Source: Rubrivivax sp.
GTDB lineage: Bacteria > Pseudomonadota > Gammaproteobacteria > Burkholderiales > Burkholderiaceae_C
Length of the DNA stretch: 64,000 bases
Direction: 5' to 3'
Assembly (NCBI GenBank): GCA_016707445.1
Contig: JADJHR010000008.1
Span: 124,001-188,000, forward strand
The notes under the pieces were generated by a model. That model did no database searches and was not told the DNA's origin. It saw only the letters and a program-made list of their open reading frames with translations. A program made the translations under genes and the position numbers. Shown piece by piece: positions 10,601 to 18,932 of this stretch; within the stretch, counting starts at the first letter, position 1, and each line of letters opens with the position of its first letter.

Positions 10601-11896
10601 GGGCCCGGCATCACCGTGCATGGCCGCGTCGACCACCTGGCGCCACATCTCGACAGCGCGCGCGTCTTCATCGCACCCACACGTTATGCCGCCGGCATTC
10701 CGCACAAGGCGCACGAAGCAGCGGCGCGTGGCCTGCCGATGGTGGTGACAGGGCTGATCGCCGACCAGCTCGGCTGGCAGCCGTTTGTCGCGCACCACAG
10801 CGACGCCGCCGGCTTTGCCGCGGCCTGTGTGCAGTTGCACCAGGACCGCGCGGTCTGGCAGCTTCAGCGTGAGCAGCTGCTGGCCGCGGTTGCGCGAGAC
10901 TGCTCGCGCGCGGCCTTTCGTGCCACCGTGTCGGCGCTGGTCGACAACCCGCCCGCGGCAGTTTCGACATTGAACGACGACGACCGGCGCACCGCCGAAC
11001 TCTGGGGTCGCGACGCCGAGCAGCGTGCCGACAGCGCGCGCCAGCTTCGGCATTGGAGCTCGCACCCCGTCACCGCGGCCGAGATCAACCTCAGCCTGTC
11101 GGGCGACACGCAGATCGGCTGGGTGGCACACCTCAAACGTTGCCACTTCCAGCAGCCGCGGCGGCGCGGCCTGTCGCTCGGTTGCGGCAGTGGTGCGGTG
11201 GTGATCGACGCGCTGCAGCTCGGCATCGTCGAGCAGATGGAAGGCGTCGACATCTCGGACGCCGCCGTGGCCGTGGCACGCGCAGCGGCCAATCGGGCGG
11301 GGCTGGGTGATCGCGCACGCTGGCGAGCCGCCAACGTCAACGGGTTGGTCCTGGACGGCCCCTACGATCTGATCGTGTTCGAACAGTCGCTGCACCATGT
11401 CGACGCGCTGGACGCGGTGCTCGATCGCTGCCATGCCGCGCTGGCCAGCGACGGCCTGCTGGTCATCAATGAATACGTCGGGCCCGACCGCTTCCAGTGG
11501 AGCGATGAGGCCGAACGCCTGATGAACGCCATGCTGGCGCTGCTGCCGGACAGCCACCGCCGCGACCCCGACAGCGGTGCGCTGAAGACGCAGATGCGGC
11601 GCGCCGACCCGCAGGCGGTGATCGCGCTCGACCCCTCGGAGGCGATTCATTCCGGCGCCATCGTGCAGGCCTGCGCGGCACGCTTCGAGACGGTGGAGCG
11701 GCGCGATTTCGGCGGCACGCTGCTGCAGTTCATGTTGGCCGACATCGCGGCCAACTTCGACCCCGACGAGCCGCGCGACGTCGCACTGCTGCGCCTGATG
11801 TCGCTGCTGGAGACCGAGCTGATCCGCTGCGGTGCGATCGACTCAGACTTCATCTACGCCGTCTACCGGCGCCGCGATGTGCCGGCCGCGGCATGA
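7613..11896 (+). CDS. multi-domain glycosyltransferase (GT2-GT2-GT4) with C-terminal methyltransferase
   Basis: 1427 residues. Domain 1 (about 20-230) is a GT2-type transferase with LDDDD as its DXD-like metal site. A long Leu/Ala/Gln-rich coiled coil follows (about 250-370), ending in a SLSWRLTQPLR motif common in polysaccharide transferases. Domain 2 (from DVSVIVVLFN at 484 to about 725) is a second GT2, with LLNNDA and the YYEESDFCVRLW block. Domain 3 (about 747-1115) is GT4-like, with GFVFVGAM and APTRYAAGIPHKAHEAAARGLP. Domain 4 (about 1185-1340) is a class I SAM methyltransferase with LGCGSG near 1190. It probably builds and caps an O-antigen or exopolysaccharide chain. Its stop overlaps the next start by 4 bp. 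The start was chosen because the upstream extension is antisense to rep. Confidence 0.87.
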   Translation: MSAPLAGAALATDLSLPSDAAADAVSILVRSMARHSLAGALASIVAQTHRPLEVVVVNASGKPHPPLPDPADGLHFRLVDADRPLPRAVAANHALQAAQGRWLLFLDDDDTLDVDHVARLHAALQTNPGQRVAHTGVRLTDAEGHTVGVLDEPVDARSLWSANRLAIHAVLFERSLVDEGARFDESLDVYEDWDFWFQLARRVPFLHQPGVSASYRLVGNSGASEPHDAEASRRLRLPFYRKWLPQLSADELEGLAARVEHVRGSLGDALAQLHEARSSLAASDTLAQGLQSRAQSLQAHADALQQQIRALHHDLATREAELQQAHVDRKHDAAVARKALSDLRAERRALHDQLQRALHSYRELEQGYRAVTASLSWRLTQPLRRLRTLATRQQGVTLGRRLWRTLPLDNSQRLRLRNWVLARGWGQGLARQLAPQLVLPAEPARPPQPPTDKERVRAQAEAALGDFLRGQSRIELGCKAAAPDVSVIVVLFNQAGLSRMCLQSLADSQGVNAEALVVDNGSSDRVPQLLQRVDGATVLRPGKNLGFLLAVNQAAKQARGRYLVLLNNDAMLEPHTLRDAVARLDTDPSAGAAGGPILLWDGQLQEAGSIVWRDGSCQGYGRGDDPARPEYQFVRDVDYCSGAFLVLRRSLFESMGGLDPAFVPAYYEESDFCVRLWESGQRIVYDPQLRIRHFEFASEVSAGSAIELQRRHQALFVQRHADFLAGQPLPSAQAVLRARTRLPAGAKRVLVIDDRVPLPWLGQGYPRAALMVRALAEAGHAVTHYPLQFPGETWAEVRRALPETVEVMLGHGLIGLEPFLQARQGLYDCVIVSRPHNMQVLQQLRSRQPELLHPARLIYDAEAMFSLRDIARAELDGRPLALAEQRQRIAEELALAAGVDAIVAVSEREAAHYRDAGFDPVRVLGHEVEVVSSTPGFDSRSGFVFVGAMTDDDTPNSDSLRWFVAEVWPRVVAALGADVHLHLVGPCEAPSVRALAGPGITVHGRVDHLAPHLDSARVFIAPTRYAAGIPHKAHEAAARGLPMVVTGLIADQLGWQPFVAHHSDAAGFAAACVQLHQDRAVWQLQREQLLAAVARDCSRAAFRATVSALVDNPPAAVSTLNDDDRRTAELWGRDAEQRADSARQLRHWSSHPVTAAEINLSLSGDTQIGWVAHLKRCHFQQPRRRGLSLGCGSGAVVIDALQLGIVEQMEGVDISDAAVAVARAAANRAGLGDRARWRAANVNGLVLDGPYDLIVFEQSLHHVDALDAVLDRCHAALASDGLLVINEYVGPDRFQWSDEAERLMNAMLALLPDSHRRDPDSGALKTQMRRADPQAVIALDPSEAIHSGAIVQACAARFETVERRDFGGTLLQFMLADIAANFDPDEPRDVALLRLMSLLETELIRCGAIDSDFIYAVYRRRDVPAAA

Positions 11897-13977
11897 ATCA
11901 CATCCGTCACATCGACAGCCTGCGCGCGCTGGCGGTGCTGGCGGTCCTGCTTTATCACGCCAGGCCGCAATGGCTGCCGGGCGGGTTCCTCGGCGTCGAC
12001 GTCTTCTTTGCGATCTCGGGCTTCGTGGTAACGGGCTCGTTGGCCCGACACGGCGCCCAGTCGATCGGCAGCTTCATCGGCGGCTTCTACTTTCGCCGAC
12101 TGACCCGCATCCTGCCGGCGCTGCTGGTGGTGCTGGTGGTGACCAGCCTGGCGTGGACGCTGTTGATCCCGCATTCCTGGCTCAGTGGCCAGGCCGAGCG
12201 CATCGGCCTGTATGCCTTTGCCGGGCTCAGCAACTGGGCACTGATGGACCAGGCCGACGCCTACTTCGCACCCCGTGCGGAGTTCAGCCCCTTCACGCAC
12301 ACCTGGTCGCTGGGGGTCGAGGAGCAGTTCTACCTGGTGGCGCCGTGGATCATCTTCTGGGCCTGGCGGGCCCGGCGGTTCGCAGTCGCCTTGCTGTCGC
12401 TGCTGGCGGTGGCGTCTCTTGTGGCTGCCATCGCGTGGACGGCGGTGCAGCCGACACTGGCCTTCTACAGCGTGTTCAGCCGTTTCTGGGAGCTGGCGGC
12501 AGGGTCCGTGTGGTACCTGCTGGTGTGGCAGCGCGGCGTCGGCAGGCGGTGGTTTGCCGGCGCGTCGCGGCAGCTGGCCGGGCGCCTGATCGCACTGCTG
12601 CTGCTGGCGATCACACTCGGTCTGGCGTCGCCGACAGGCACCCCGTTTCCCTGGGCGATCGGCGCCGTCGTCGGCACCCTGATCCTGATCGGGCACCCCG
12701 ACGCCCCGGCCGCCCAGGTACCGCGCATCATGGTCGCGCCCGCACTGCGCTGGGTGGGCCTGCGCTCGTATTCGCTGTATCTGTGGCATTGGCCGGTGTT
12801 CGTCTTCATGCGCTGGACGGTCGGGCTCGAAGCGGCTTGGTGCGTCATCGTGGCGGGGATCTTGTCTTTCGCTGCCGCCGCCTTCTCTTACCGCTGGATC
12901 GAGCAGCCGCTGCGCACCAGCCCGCGCTGGCTGACCTTGCCGGCCTGGCCCGCCAACCTGGGGATCATCGCTGTCGCCGGACTGGCAGCGTGGTCGGCCA
13001 GCATGACCTTCGCGCACCGGCACGAATTGTCGCTGTCGCTCGTCGAGCGCCACAGCATCGACTGGTACCCCGTGCACCATGACCCCAGCCTGCCGCCCTT
13101 GGCCTGCCCGGGCGGCGGGTTGCGCTACCGGCCGATGGGCGACCTGCTGGTCATCGAGCATCACCCCTGCGCAGGTACCGTGCTGGCCACGCCGACGCGA
13201 CGGCTGTTCGTGCTGGGCGACTCGCACGCCACCGCCTACCTGGGTCTGCTGGACCGGCTGAGCCGGGAGGAGTCGGTCGAGGTGTCGGTCTACCAGATTC
13301 CGGGTTGCCCGTTCGTCGACCTGATGGCGCCGATGGGCACGGGTCGCCCGCCTGCCTGCGTCACGCTGCCGCGCGCCGCGCTGGCCGACCTTGCATCCAG
13401 GGCACACCCAGGTGACGTCGTGCTGATGGCATCACTGCGCTTGCCCCGTTTCGGCGACCAATGGGGCAACCTGCCCGACGAAGCGGTGCTGACACAGCAC
13501 TTCAGTGCAGCGCAGGCCGAGCAGCGCCGCGCCGCCATCGTCGACGCCGACCGCTGGATCCAGCCGCTGCTGCGGCAGGGACTGAAGGTGGTGTTGGCCG
13601 CGCCCACGCCGATCTTCCGCGCGCCACCGTTCCGCTGCGTCGACACCTGGACCCGACACAACCCGGTGTGCGCGCGCGGCCTGTCGGAAGCGCGTGCCAA
13701 CGAACAGGCCTTCCGGGCGCCGGTCGTCCAGGCCCTGAAGGACGTCGTGGTGCGGCAAGATGCCCCGTCGATCACGCTCTGGGACCCTTTCGATGCCCTG
13801 TGCCCGGGCCAACACTGCTTGGCCGTGGACGCGGCCGGCCGGCCCAACTTCTTCGACGGCGACCATGTCAGCCGCTGGGGCAACGAGGTTGCCTATCCGT
13901 CGTTCCACAGCCACTGGCGGTGCGTGACGACAGGGTCGGCCTGCGGCGTGACGGCGACCGCCACTGCACCTCGATGA
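11893..13977 (+). CDS. acyltransferase 3 with C-terminal SGNH domain (OafA/YrhL type)
   Basis: 694 residues. The first half is an acyltransferase-3 membrane domain with the conserved HIDSLRALAVL start, GFLGVDVFFAISGF, the R/H-rich cytosolic loop FYFRRLTRILPA and about ten hydrophobic segments (residues 1-370). The second half is an SGNH hydrolase-like domain with GDSHA near residue 441 and the catalytic FDGDH block near 655. Such proteins O-acetylate lipopolysaccharide or other surface glycans. The gene overlaps both neighbours by 4 bp (ATGA), which ties it to the multi-domain glycosyltransferase. Confidence 0.9.
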   Translation: MNHIRHIDSLRALAVLAVLLYHARPQWLPGGFLGVDVFFAISGFVVTGSLARHGAQSIGSFIGGFYFRRLTRILPALLVVLVVTSLAWTLLIPHSWLSGQAERIGLYAFAGLSNWALMDQADAYFAPRAEFSPFTHTWSLGVEEQFYLVAPWIIFWAWRARRFAVALLSLLAVASLVAAIAWTAVQPTLAFYSVFSRFWELAAGSVWYLLVWQRGVGRRWFAGASRQLAGRLIALLLLAITLGLASPTGTPFPWAIGAVVGTLILIGHPDAPAAQVPRIMVAPALRWVGLRSYSLYLWHWPVFVFMRWTVGLEAAWCVIVAGILSFAAAAFSYRWIEQPLRTSPRWLTLPAWPANLGIIAVAGLAAWSASMTFAHRHELSLSLVERHSIDWYPVHHDPSLPPLACPGGGLRYRPMGDLLVIEHHPCAGTVLATPTRRLFVLGDSHATAYLGLLDRLSREESVEVSVYQIPGCPFVDLMAPMGTGRPPACVTLPRAALADLASRAHPGDVVLMASLRLPRFGDQWGNLPDEAVLTQHFSAAQAEQRRAAIVDADRWIQPLLRQGLKVVLAAPTPIFRAPPFRCVDTWTRHNPVCARGLSEARANEQAFRAPVVQALKDVVVRQDAPSITLWDPFDALCPGQHCLAVDAAGRPNFFDGDHVSRWGNEVAYPSFHSHWRCVTTGSACGVTATATAPR

Positions 13978-15467
13978 CCACGCGCCGTGCCCTGCTCACG
14001 GCCGGCGCCAGCCCCTGGTTCATACCGCGTGCCTGGGCCGCCGACACGCCGAGGTTTGCGCTCGGCGTGGCCTCGGGCCAGCCGCGCGCCGACGGCATGG
14101 TGCTGTGGACACGGCTGACGGGCACCGACCTGCCGACGCGGGTCGACGTGCAGTGGGAGCTGGCCCATGACGAGGGCTTTGCACGCATCGCGGCACGCGG
14201 CGTTGAGCTGGCTGAAGCCGCCTGGGCGCACAGCGTGCATGCCGAACCCGGCGGGCTGGAGCCCGGCCGCTGGTATTGGTATCGCTTCCAGGCGCAGGGC
14301 CAGCGCAGCCGCATCGGCCGCACGCGCACCGCGCCGGCCGCCGACGCCACAGCCAGCCTGCGGCTGGCGCTGGCCAGTTGCCAGCGCTGGGACCACGGCC
14401 ACTACGCCGCATGGCGCCACCTGGCGCGCCAGGACCTGGATCTGGTGGCCTTTGTCGGCGACTACATCTACGAATACCCCTCGTCGCCGACCGCGCTGCG
14501 CCGTCACAGCGGCGGCCTGCTGCTCGACCTGGACGGCTACCGCGAGCGTTACGCGCAATACAAGTCCGACCCCGCGCTGCAGGACGCCCACGCCGCGTGC
14601 CCCTGGTTGCTGACCTGGGACGACCACGAGGTGGCGAACGACTACGCCGGCACGGCCAGCAGCACGCCGCTGGGTCTGGACCTGGCTCGGCTGCGAACTG
14701 CCGCCTACCAGGCCTGGTGGGAGCACCAGCCGCTGGCCAAGGCACAGCGCCCGCAAGCCGGTGTGATGCGCTTGTACGATCGCCTGGACTGGGGCCGGTT
14801 GGCACGTGTGCATCTGCTGGACGACCGCCAGTACCGCGACGTGCAGGCCTGCCCGCCGCTGCTGCGCAGCAGCGGCTCGCGCACGCTGTTCGCGCGTGAC
14901 TGCGCGGCGCTGAACGATCCCGCGCGCACGCTGCTGGGTCGCGAGCAGGAGCAATGGCTGGCGCAGGGCTGGAGCCTGGACCGTCCCTGGAACCTGCTTG
15001 CACAGCAGACCCTGATGGCGCGCTTCAGCAGCGACCCGGCGGGCCGCTACTGGACCGACGGCTGGGACGGTTACCCGGCCGCACGCGCACGGCTGCTGGG
15101 CGCGGCGGCCGAGCGGAGGGTCCCCGGCCTGGTGGTGCTGGGTGGCGACGTACATGCGCACCACGTGGCCGACCTCAAGGTCGACTTCGACGACGCACGC
15201 GGCACGGTCATCGGCAGCGAGTTCTGCAGCACCTCGATCAGCAGCCATGGCCGCAAACAGGCGGCGCTGGACCAGGCGCTGCCGCTGAACCCGCACATGC
15301 ACCTGGCACGCAGTGACGTGCGCGGCGCCATCGTGCTGGATGTGCAGGCGCAGCAGTTGCAGGCCAGGCTGCTCGCGGTCGACGATCCGACCGATGCCGG
15401 CAGCCCGGTGCGCGAGCTGGCGCGCTTTGTCGTCGACCCCAAGCAGCCGGGCCCTCAGCGTGCTTGA
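13974..15467 (+). CDS. phoD: alkaline phosphatase D family protein (PhoD)
   Basis: 497 residues from an ATG that overlaps the acyltransferase stop. The N-terminus has a short Tat-like signal (TTRRALLTAG, ending in AWA). PhoD family motifs are clear: FALGVASGQP, GDYIYEY, TWDDHEVANDYAG, LDDRQYRD, LGGDVHAH and GSEFCSTSIS. PhoD enzymes are calcium/iron phosphodiesterases or monoesterases that act outside the cytoplasm. The overlap with a surface-glycan acyltransferase is unusual for phoD and may mean that its substrate is a phosphorylated glycan or teichoic-acid-like polymer, which is inference. No Pho box was recognised. Confidence 0.87.
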   Translation: MTTRRALLTAGASPWFIPRAWAADTPRFALGVASGQPRADGMVLWTRLTGTDLPTRVDVQWELAHDEGFARIAARGVELAEAAWAHSVHAEPGGLEPGRWYWYRFQAQGQRSRIGRTRTAPAADATASLRLALASCQRWDHGHYAAWRHLARQDLDLVAFVGDYIYEYPSSPTALRRHSGGLLLDLDGYRERYAQYKSDPALQDAHAACPWLLTWDDHEVANDYAGTASSTPLGLDLARLRTAAYQAWWEHQPLAKAQRPQAGVMRLYDRLDWGRLARVHLLDDRQYRDVQACPPLLRSSGSRTLFARDCAALNDPARTLLGREQEQWLAQGWSLDRPWNLLAQQTLMARFSSDPAGRYWTDGWDGYPAARARLLGAAAERRVPGLVVLGGDVHAHHVADLKVDFDDARGTVIGSEFCSTSISSHGRKQAALDQALPLNPHMHLARSDVRGAIVLDVQAQQLQARLLAVDDPTDAGSPVRELARFVVDPKQPGPQRA

Positions 15468-15485
15468 GACCCCGCACCACCTGCC

Positions 15486-16448
15486 ATGAGCTCGATCCTC
15501 GCGGTCACCGCGCCCTTTTTCGCGATCGTGCTGTGCGGCTGGCTGGCTGCGCAGCGGCAGGTGCTGCCCGAGTCCGCAATCCCCGGCCTGAACGCCTTCG
15601 TGCTGTACTTTGCCCTGCCCTGCATGCTGTTTCGTTTCGGCGCCGGCACGCCGCTGCTGCAGGTTCTGAACCCGACCATCCTGACGGTCTACCTGCTGGT
15701 CGCGGCGCTCATCGTGGGCTTCACGATCGTGGTCACCCGAGGCGGCGAGGTCGGGCTCAAGGACGCATCCTTCGGCGCCCTGGTGGCGGTGTTCCCGAAC
15801 ACCGGCTTCATGGGCGTGCCCTTGCTGGTGGCGTTGCTCGGCCCGGCGGCGGCGGGGCCGGCGATCTGCACTTTGACGGCCGACCTGATCGTCACCAGCA
15901 CCGCCTGCCTGGCGCTGGCCGAAGCCCAAGGTACCCGCGGCCAGGGTCTGGCGGCGGTGCGGCGCATCCTGCTGGGCGTGGCGAAGAACCCGATGCCCTG
16001 GTCGATTGCGCTGGGCGCGCTGTTCTCGGCCATGGGCTGGGCGCTTTCGGGTCCGGTCGACACCGTGGTGCGCATGCTGGCCGACGCCGCCAGCCCGGTG
16101 GCCCTGTTCACCATCGGCGCCGTGCTCTGGCGCGCCGGCCGCCATGCGCACACGCGCACGCCGCTGGCGCGCTTTCTGCCGGTGGCGCTGATCAAGCTGC
16201 TGCTGCATCCGGTGCTGCTGCTGTTGCTCGGCCTGGCGGCGCGCCGCCTGGGTGCGCCGCTGCCCGACTTCACCTTGATGGTGATCGTGCTGGTGGCCGC
16301 CTTGCCCAGCGCCAGCAACGTGGCCATCCTGGCCGAGCGCTACGGTGCCGACAACGGGCGTGTGGCACGCATCATCATGAGCTCGACCGTGCTGGCCTTC
16401 GTCAGCTTCACGGCGATTGCCTGGCTGTTCGGGGTGCGGCCGGCGTAG
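15486..16448 (+). CDS. AEC (auxin efflux carrier) family transporter
   Basis: 320 residues with about ten hydrophobic segments and the AEC layout of two five-helix halves separated by a basic loop. Typical stretches are YFALPCMLFRFGA, FPNTGFMGVPLL and LPSASNVAILAERYGAD. Family members carry malonate, malate or other small acids; the substrate here cannot be told from sequence. It starts 18 nt after phoD and is the last plus-strand gene before the convergent priA, with only 15 bp between the two stops. Confidence 0.85.
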   Translation: MSSILAVTAPFFAIVLCGWLAAQRQVLPESAIPGLNAFVLYFALPCMLFRFGAGTPLLQVLNPTILTVYLLVAALIVGFTIVVTRGGEVGLKDASFGALVAVFPNTGFMGVPLLVALLGPAAAGPAICTLTADLIVTSTACLALAEAQGTRGQGLAAVRRILLGVAKNPMPWSIALGALFSAMGWALSGPVDTVVRMLADAASPVALFTIGAVLWRAGRHAHTRTPLARFLPVALIKLLLHPVLLLLLGLAARRLGAPLPDFTLMVIVLVAALPSASNVAILAERYGADNGRVARIIMSSTVLAFVSFTAIAWLFGVRPA

Positions 16449-16452
16449 GGCC

Positions 16453-16464
16453 ACCAGCGCTGGT
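16453..16464. terminator. 12-bp perfect palindrome between convergent genes
   Basis: ACCAGCGCTGGT lies in the 15-bp gap between the AEC transporter and priA stops. It could fold in both transcripts as a short bidirectional terminator, but there is no T tract on either side. Confidence 0.3.
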
Positions 16465-18500
16465 CAGATCGCCAGCGGGTCCACGTCCACGGCCCAGCGC
16501 ACCAGCCCCTTGTGCTGCGGCCGCAGTGCATGCAGCGTGGGCAGCCAGGCGGCCAGAAAACGCAGCAGCGCCGGGCGCGACGCCGACTCCACCAGCAACT
16601 GCATGCGCTCGATGCCGGCCACGCGCGGCACCGCCGTGGGCACGGGCGCGTAGAGACTGACCGCGGCGCTGTCAGGCAGCGCGGCCGCACCGCCGCACGC
16701 CGCCTGCAAGAAGGCCGTGGCCACGGCGACGTCTCGGGCCTCGGCGCGCACCAGGGCCAGGCTGGAAAAGGGCGGCAGGCTGGCGCGGCGCCGCTCGTCG
16801 AGCTGGCTGGCGGCGAAAGCCTCGTAGTCGTGCCGGACCAGGGCCTGATACAGCGGATGCCCCGGTGTGGCGGTCTGGATCCACATCTCGCTGCGCCCGG
16901 CGTGCTCGGCGTCGCGACCGGCGCGGCCTGCTGCCTGCATCAGCAGCGCGAACAGGCGTTCACCGGCGCGAAAGTCGCTGCTGTACAAGGCGCCGTCGGG
17001 GTTGATCGCGGCCACCAGCGTGACGCGGCGGAAGTCGTGGCCCTTGGCCACCATCTGCGTGCCCACCAGCACGTCGACCTCGCCATCGTGCACGGCGTTG
17101 AGCTGGCTTTGCAGCGCGCCCTTGTGGCGCGTGCTGTCGGCGTCGATGCGCGCGATGCGCGCGCCGGGCAGCAGCACGCCCAGCTGCTCTTCGAGCTTTT
17201 CGGTGCCACGGCCCAGCGGCGCGATGTCGAGGTTGCCGCATTCGGGGCAGGCGCGCGGCACGGCTTCGGTGAAGCCGCAGTGGTGGCAGCGCAGCGTGCG
17301 GTCGGCCTTGTGGAACACGCGCCAGGCGCTGCAGTGCGGGCAGCCGCTCTTCCAGCCGCACTGGCCACAGTGCAGCACCGGCGCATAACCGCGCCGGTTC
17401 AGCAGCAGCAGGCTCTGCTCGCCACGCTCCAGCCGTTCCCGCACGGCGGCCAGCAGCGGCGCAGCCAGTGCCGGCAGCACACCGCGCTGACGCGGCAGGT
17501 TGTTGGTGTCGAGCAGCCGCACCTGCGGCATCACGCCCTGCCCGATGCGCTGCGCCAGCGTCAGGCAGCGGTAGCGGCCCTCGCGCACACGCTGCCAGGT
17601 TTCGAGCGACGGTGTGGCCGAGCCCAGCAGCACCGGCAGGTGCTGCAAGTGGCCACGGTAGACCGCCAGATCGCGTGCCGAGTAGCGGGCACCTTCCTGC
17701 TGCTTGAAGCTGGGGTCATGCTCTTCGTCGACGACGATCAGGCCCAGGCGCGGCATCGCCGCGAACACCGCCAGCCGCGTGCCCAGCACCAGGTCGGCCC
17801 GGCCCAGGTGCGCCAGCAGCCAGTGGTTGATGCGCTGCGCCGGCGTCAGCGCACTGTGCAGGCTGACCAGGCAGCGGCCCGGAAAGCGCGCCGCAAAGCG
17901 TGACTCGAGCTGCGGCGTCAGGTTGATCTCGGGCACCAGCACCAGGGCCTGGCGGCCAGCCGCCAGCACCTGCTCGGCGGCTTGCAGATAGACCTCGGTC
18001 TTGCCGCTTCCGGTCACGCCGTGCAGCAGCGTCGTGCCCACCGGAGCGGCACGCCAGCTGTCCAGTGCACTGGCCTGCTCGGCGCTCAGCGGCGGCACCG
18101 TCACCGGCGTGATCGGTGCGGCCGGTGCCGATTCGCGCAGCAACCGCGTCAGGCGCCTTCCCAGCTGGCGGTCGTCGATGCGGCGCAGTTCAGGCGGCAG
18201 CACGCCCAGTGCCAGCTCGCCGATCTGACGTTGGTAGTAGGCGGCGGCAAACTCGACCAGCGCCAGCCAGGACGCCGGCAATGGCGGCAGGCCTTCCAGC
18301 ACCTGCCGCACTGGCCGCAGCTGGTGCGCCTGGGCGCGCTCGGTGCCGGCATGGGGCCAGACGATGCCAGGCACCTCGCGCCGGCCCAGCGGCACGCGCA
18401 CCAGCGTGCCCGGCGGCAGGTCCTGGTCGCACTCGTAGTCGAGCAAGGCGCCGAGTTGCGCATGCTGCGGCGTGTCGACGGCGACGGACAGGCGGACCAC
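16464..18500 (-). CDS. priA: primosomal protein N' (replication restart helicase PriA)
   Basis: 678 residues. Walker A is GVTGSGKT at residues 161-168, followed by the DEEHD box. The C-terminal half carries the PriA zinc cluster (CGQCGWKSGCPHC, then CHHCGF and CPECG), with LGRGTEKLEE and VGTQMVAKGHD helicase motifs. PriA recognises stalled forks and reloads DnaB. Gene order hemE-priA downstream of the ATP synthase operon is common in Burkholderiales. It is preceded by an unusually long, AT-richer spacer (18501-18932). Confidence 0.93.
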   Translation of the reverse strand: MVRLSVAVDTPQHAQLGALLDYECDQDLPPGTLVRVPLGRREVPGIVWPHAGTERAQAHQLRPVRQVLEGLPPLPASWLALVEFAAAYYQRQIGELALGVLPPELRRIDDRQLGRRLTRLLRESAPAAPITPVTVPPLSAEQASALDSWRAAPVGTTLLHGVTGSGKTEVYLQAAEQVLAAGRQALVLVPEINLTPQLESRFAARFPGRCLVSLHSALTPAQRINHWLLAHLGRADLVLGTRLAVFAAMPRLGLIVVDEEHDPSFKQQEGARYSARDLAVYRGHLQHLPVLLGSATPSLETWQRVREGRYRCLTLAQRIGQGVMPQVRLLDTNNLPRQRGVLPALAAPLLAAVRERLERGEQSLLLLNRRGYAPVLHCGQCGWKSGCPHCSAWRVFHKADRTLRCHHCGFTEAVPRACPECGNLDIAPLGRGTEKLEEQLGVLLPGARIARIDADSTRHKGALQSQLNAVHDGEVDVLVGTQMVAKGHDFRRVTLVAAINPDGALYSSDFRAGERLFALLMQAAGRAGRDAEHAGRSEMWIQTATPGHPLYQALVRHDYEAFAASQLDERRRASLPPFSSLALVRAEARDVAVATAFLQAACGGAAALPDSAAVSLYAPVPTAVPRVAGIERMQLLVESASRPALLRFLAAWLPTLHALRPQHKGLVRWAVDVDPLAI

Positions 18501-18545
18501 GATGTTCAGGCGAACGACTGAAGTTGCGCGCGAAAGCTCGGAACT

Positions 18546-18568
18546 GTCTTAGCGTTGGACTCTAAGAC
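18546..18568. promoter_or_regulatory. operator-like inverted repeat upstream of priA
   Basis: GTCTTAG (18546-18552) and CTAAGAC (18562-18568) form a perfect 7-bp inverted repeat around 9 bases. It lies 46-68 bp upstream of the priA start, a position suited to a repressor site. No known regulator is recognised. Confidence 0.35.
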
Positions 18569-18606
18569 CATGATTTGAGGGTTCTTTTTCGGATGTCCAC
18601 GCTTCG

Positions 18607-18627
18607 TGTGGATAACTTTGTGGGCAA
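18607..18627 (+). promoter_or_regulatory. DnaA-box-like pair
   Basis: TGTGGATAA at 18607-18615 is the exact complement of the consensus DnaA box TTATCCACA. TGTGGGCAA at 18619-18627 follows 12 bp on with two mismatches. A third copy, TGGGGATAA, lies at 18795-18803. Confidence 0.45.
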
Positions 18628-18726
18628 CATGCGGTGAGCCGCGCCAAGTGCTTGATTCTGTGCGGCGTCTGACACATTGCCCGATTTGGTGGCAGAACCG
18701 CTAGCGATATAAATCAAGGACTTAGT

Positions 18727-18756
18727 GAACCCTAGGGCAAGCCCTGATCGGGGTTC
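18727..18756. terminator. nested hairpin between hemE and priA
   Basis: GAACCC (18727-18732) pairs with GGGTTC (18751-18756). Inside it, AGGGC (18734-18738) pairs with GCCCT (18741-18745). It may end hemE transcription or act in the priA leader. There is no adjoining U-tract. Confidence 0.35.
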
Positions 18757-18932
18757 TCGTCAGATCTGTCGCCTTCAGGCTTCAACCGGCGATCTGGGGA
18801 TAAGTCAAGCCCTGGACCACAAAAATCACACCCTGTCGCGAGCAAGGGATACCTAGTGCTCACTCACCGGGCCGGCGGCACTGGGTGCCGATCGGGGCTG
18901 TCAGCAGCCCGCGCCGGGCACGCTGGGCGTGG

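Larger units (their letters stand above)
18501..18932. promoter_or_regulatory. 432-bp AT-richer spacer upstream of priA with DnaA-box-like sites
   Basis: No convincing ORF is seen on either strand. The spacer is visibly richer in A/T than its surroundings. It holds a perfect TGTGGATAA at 18607-18615, related 9-mers at 18619-18627 (two mismatches) and 18795-18803 (one mismatch), and two hairpins listed separately. It must contain the priA promoter and any hemE terminator. Confidence 0.55.

Noticed and set aside
18501..18932. Chromosome replication origin
   Set aside because: DnaA-box-like sites and AT-rich DNA are present, but dnaA, dnaN and rpmH are absent and both neighbouring genes run in the same direction. 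Kept only as a possible DnaA-binding regulatory region.
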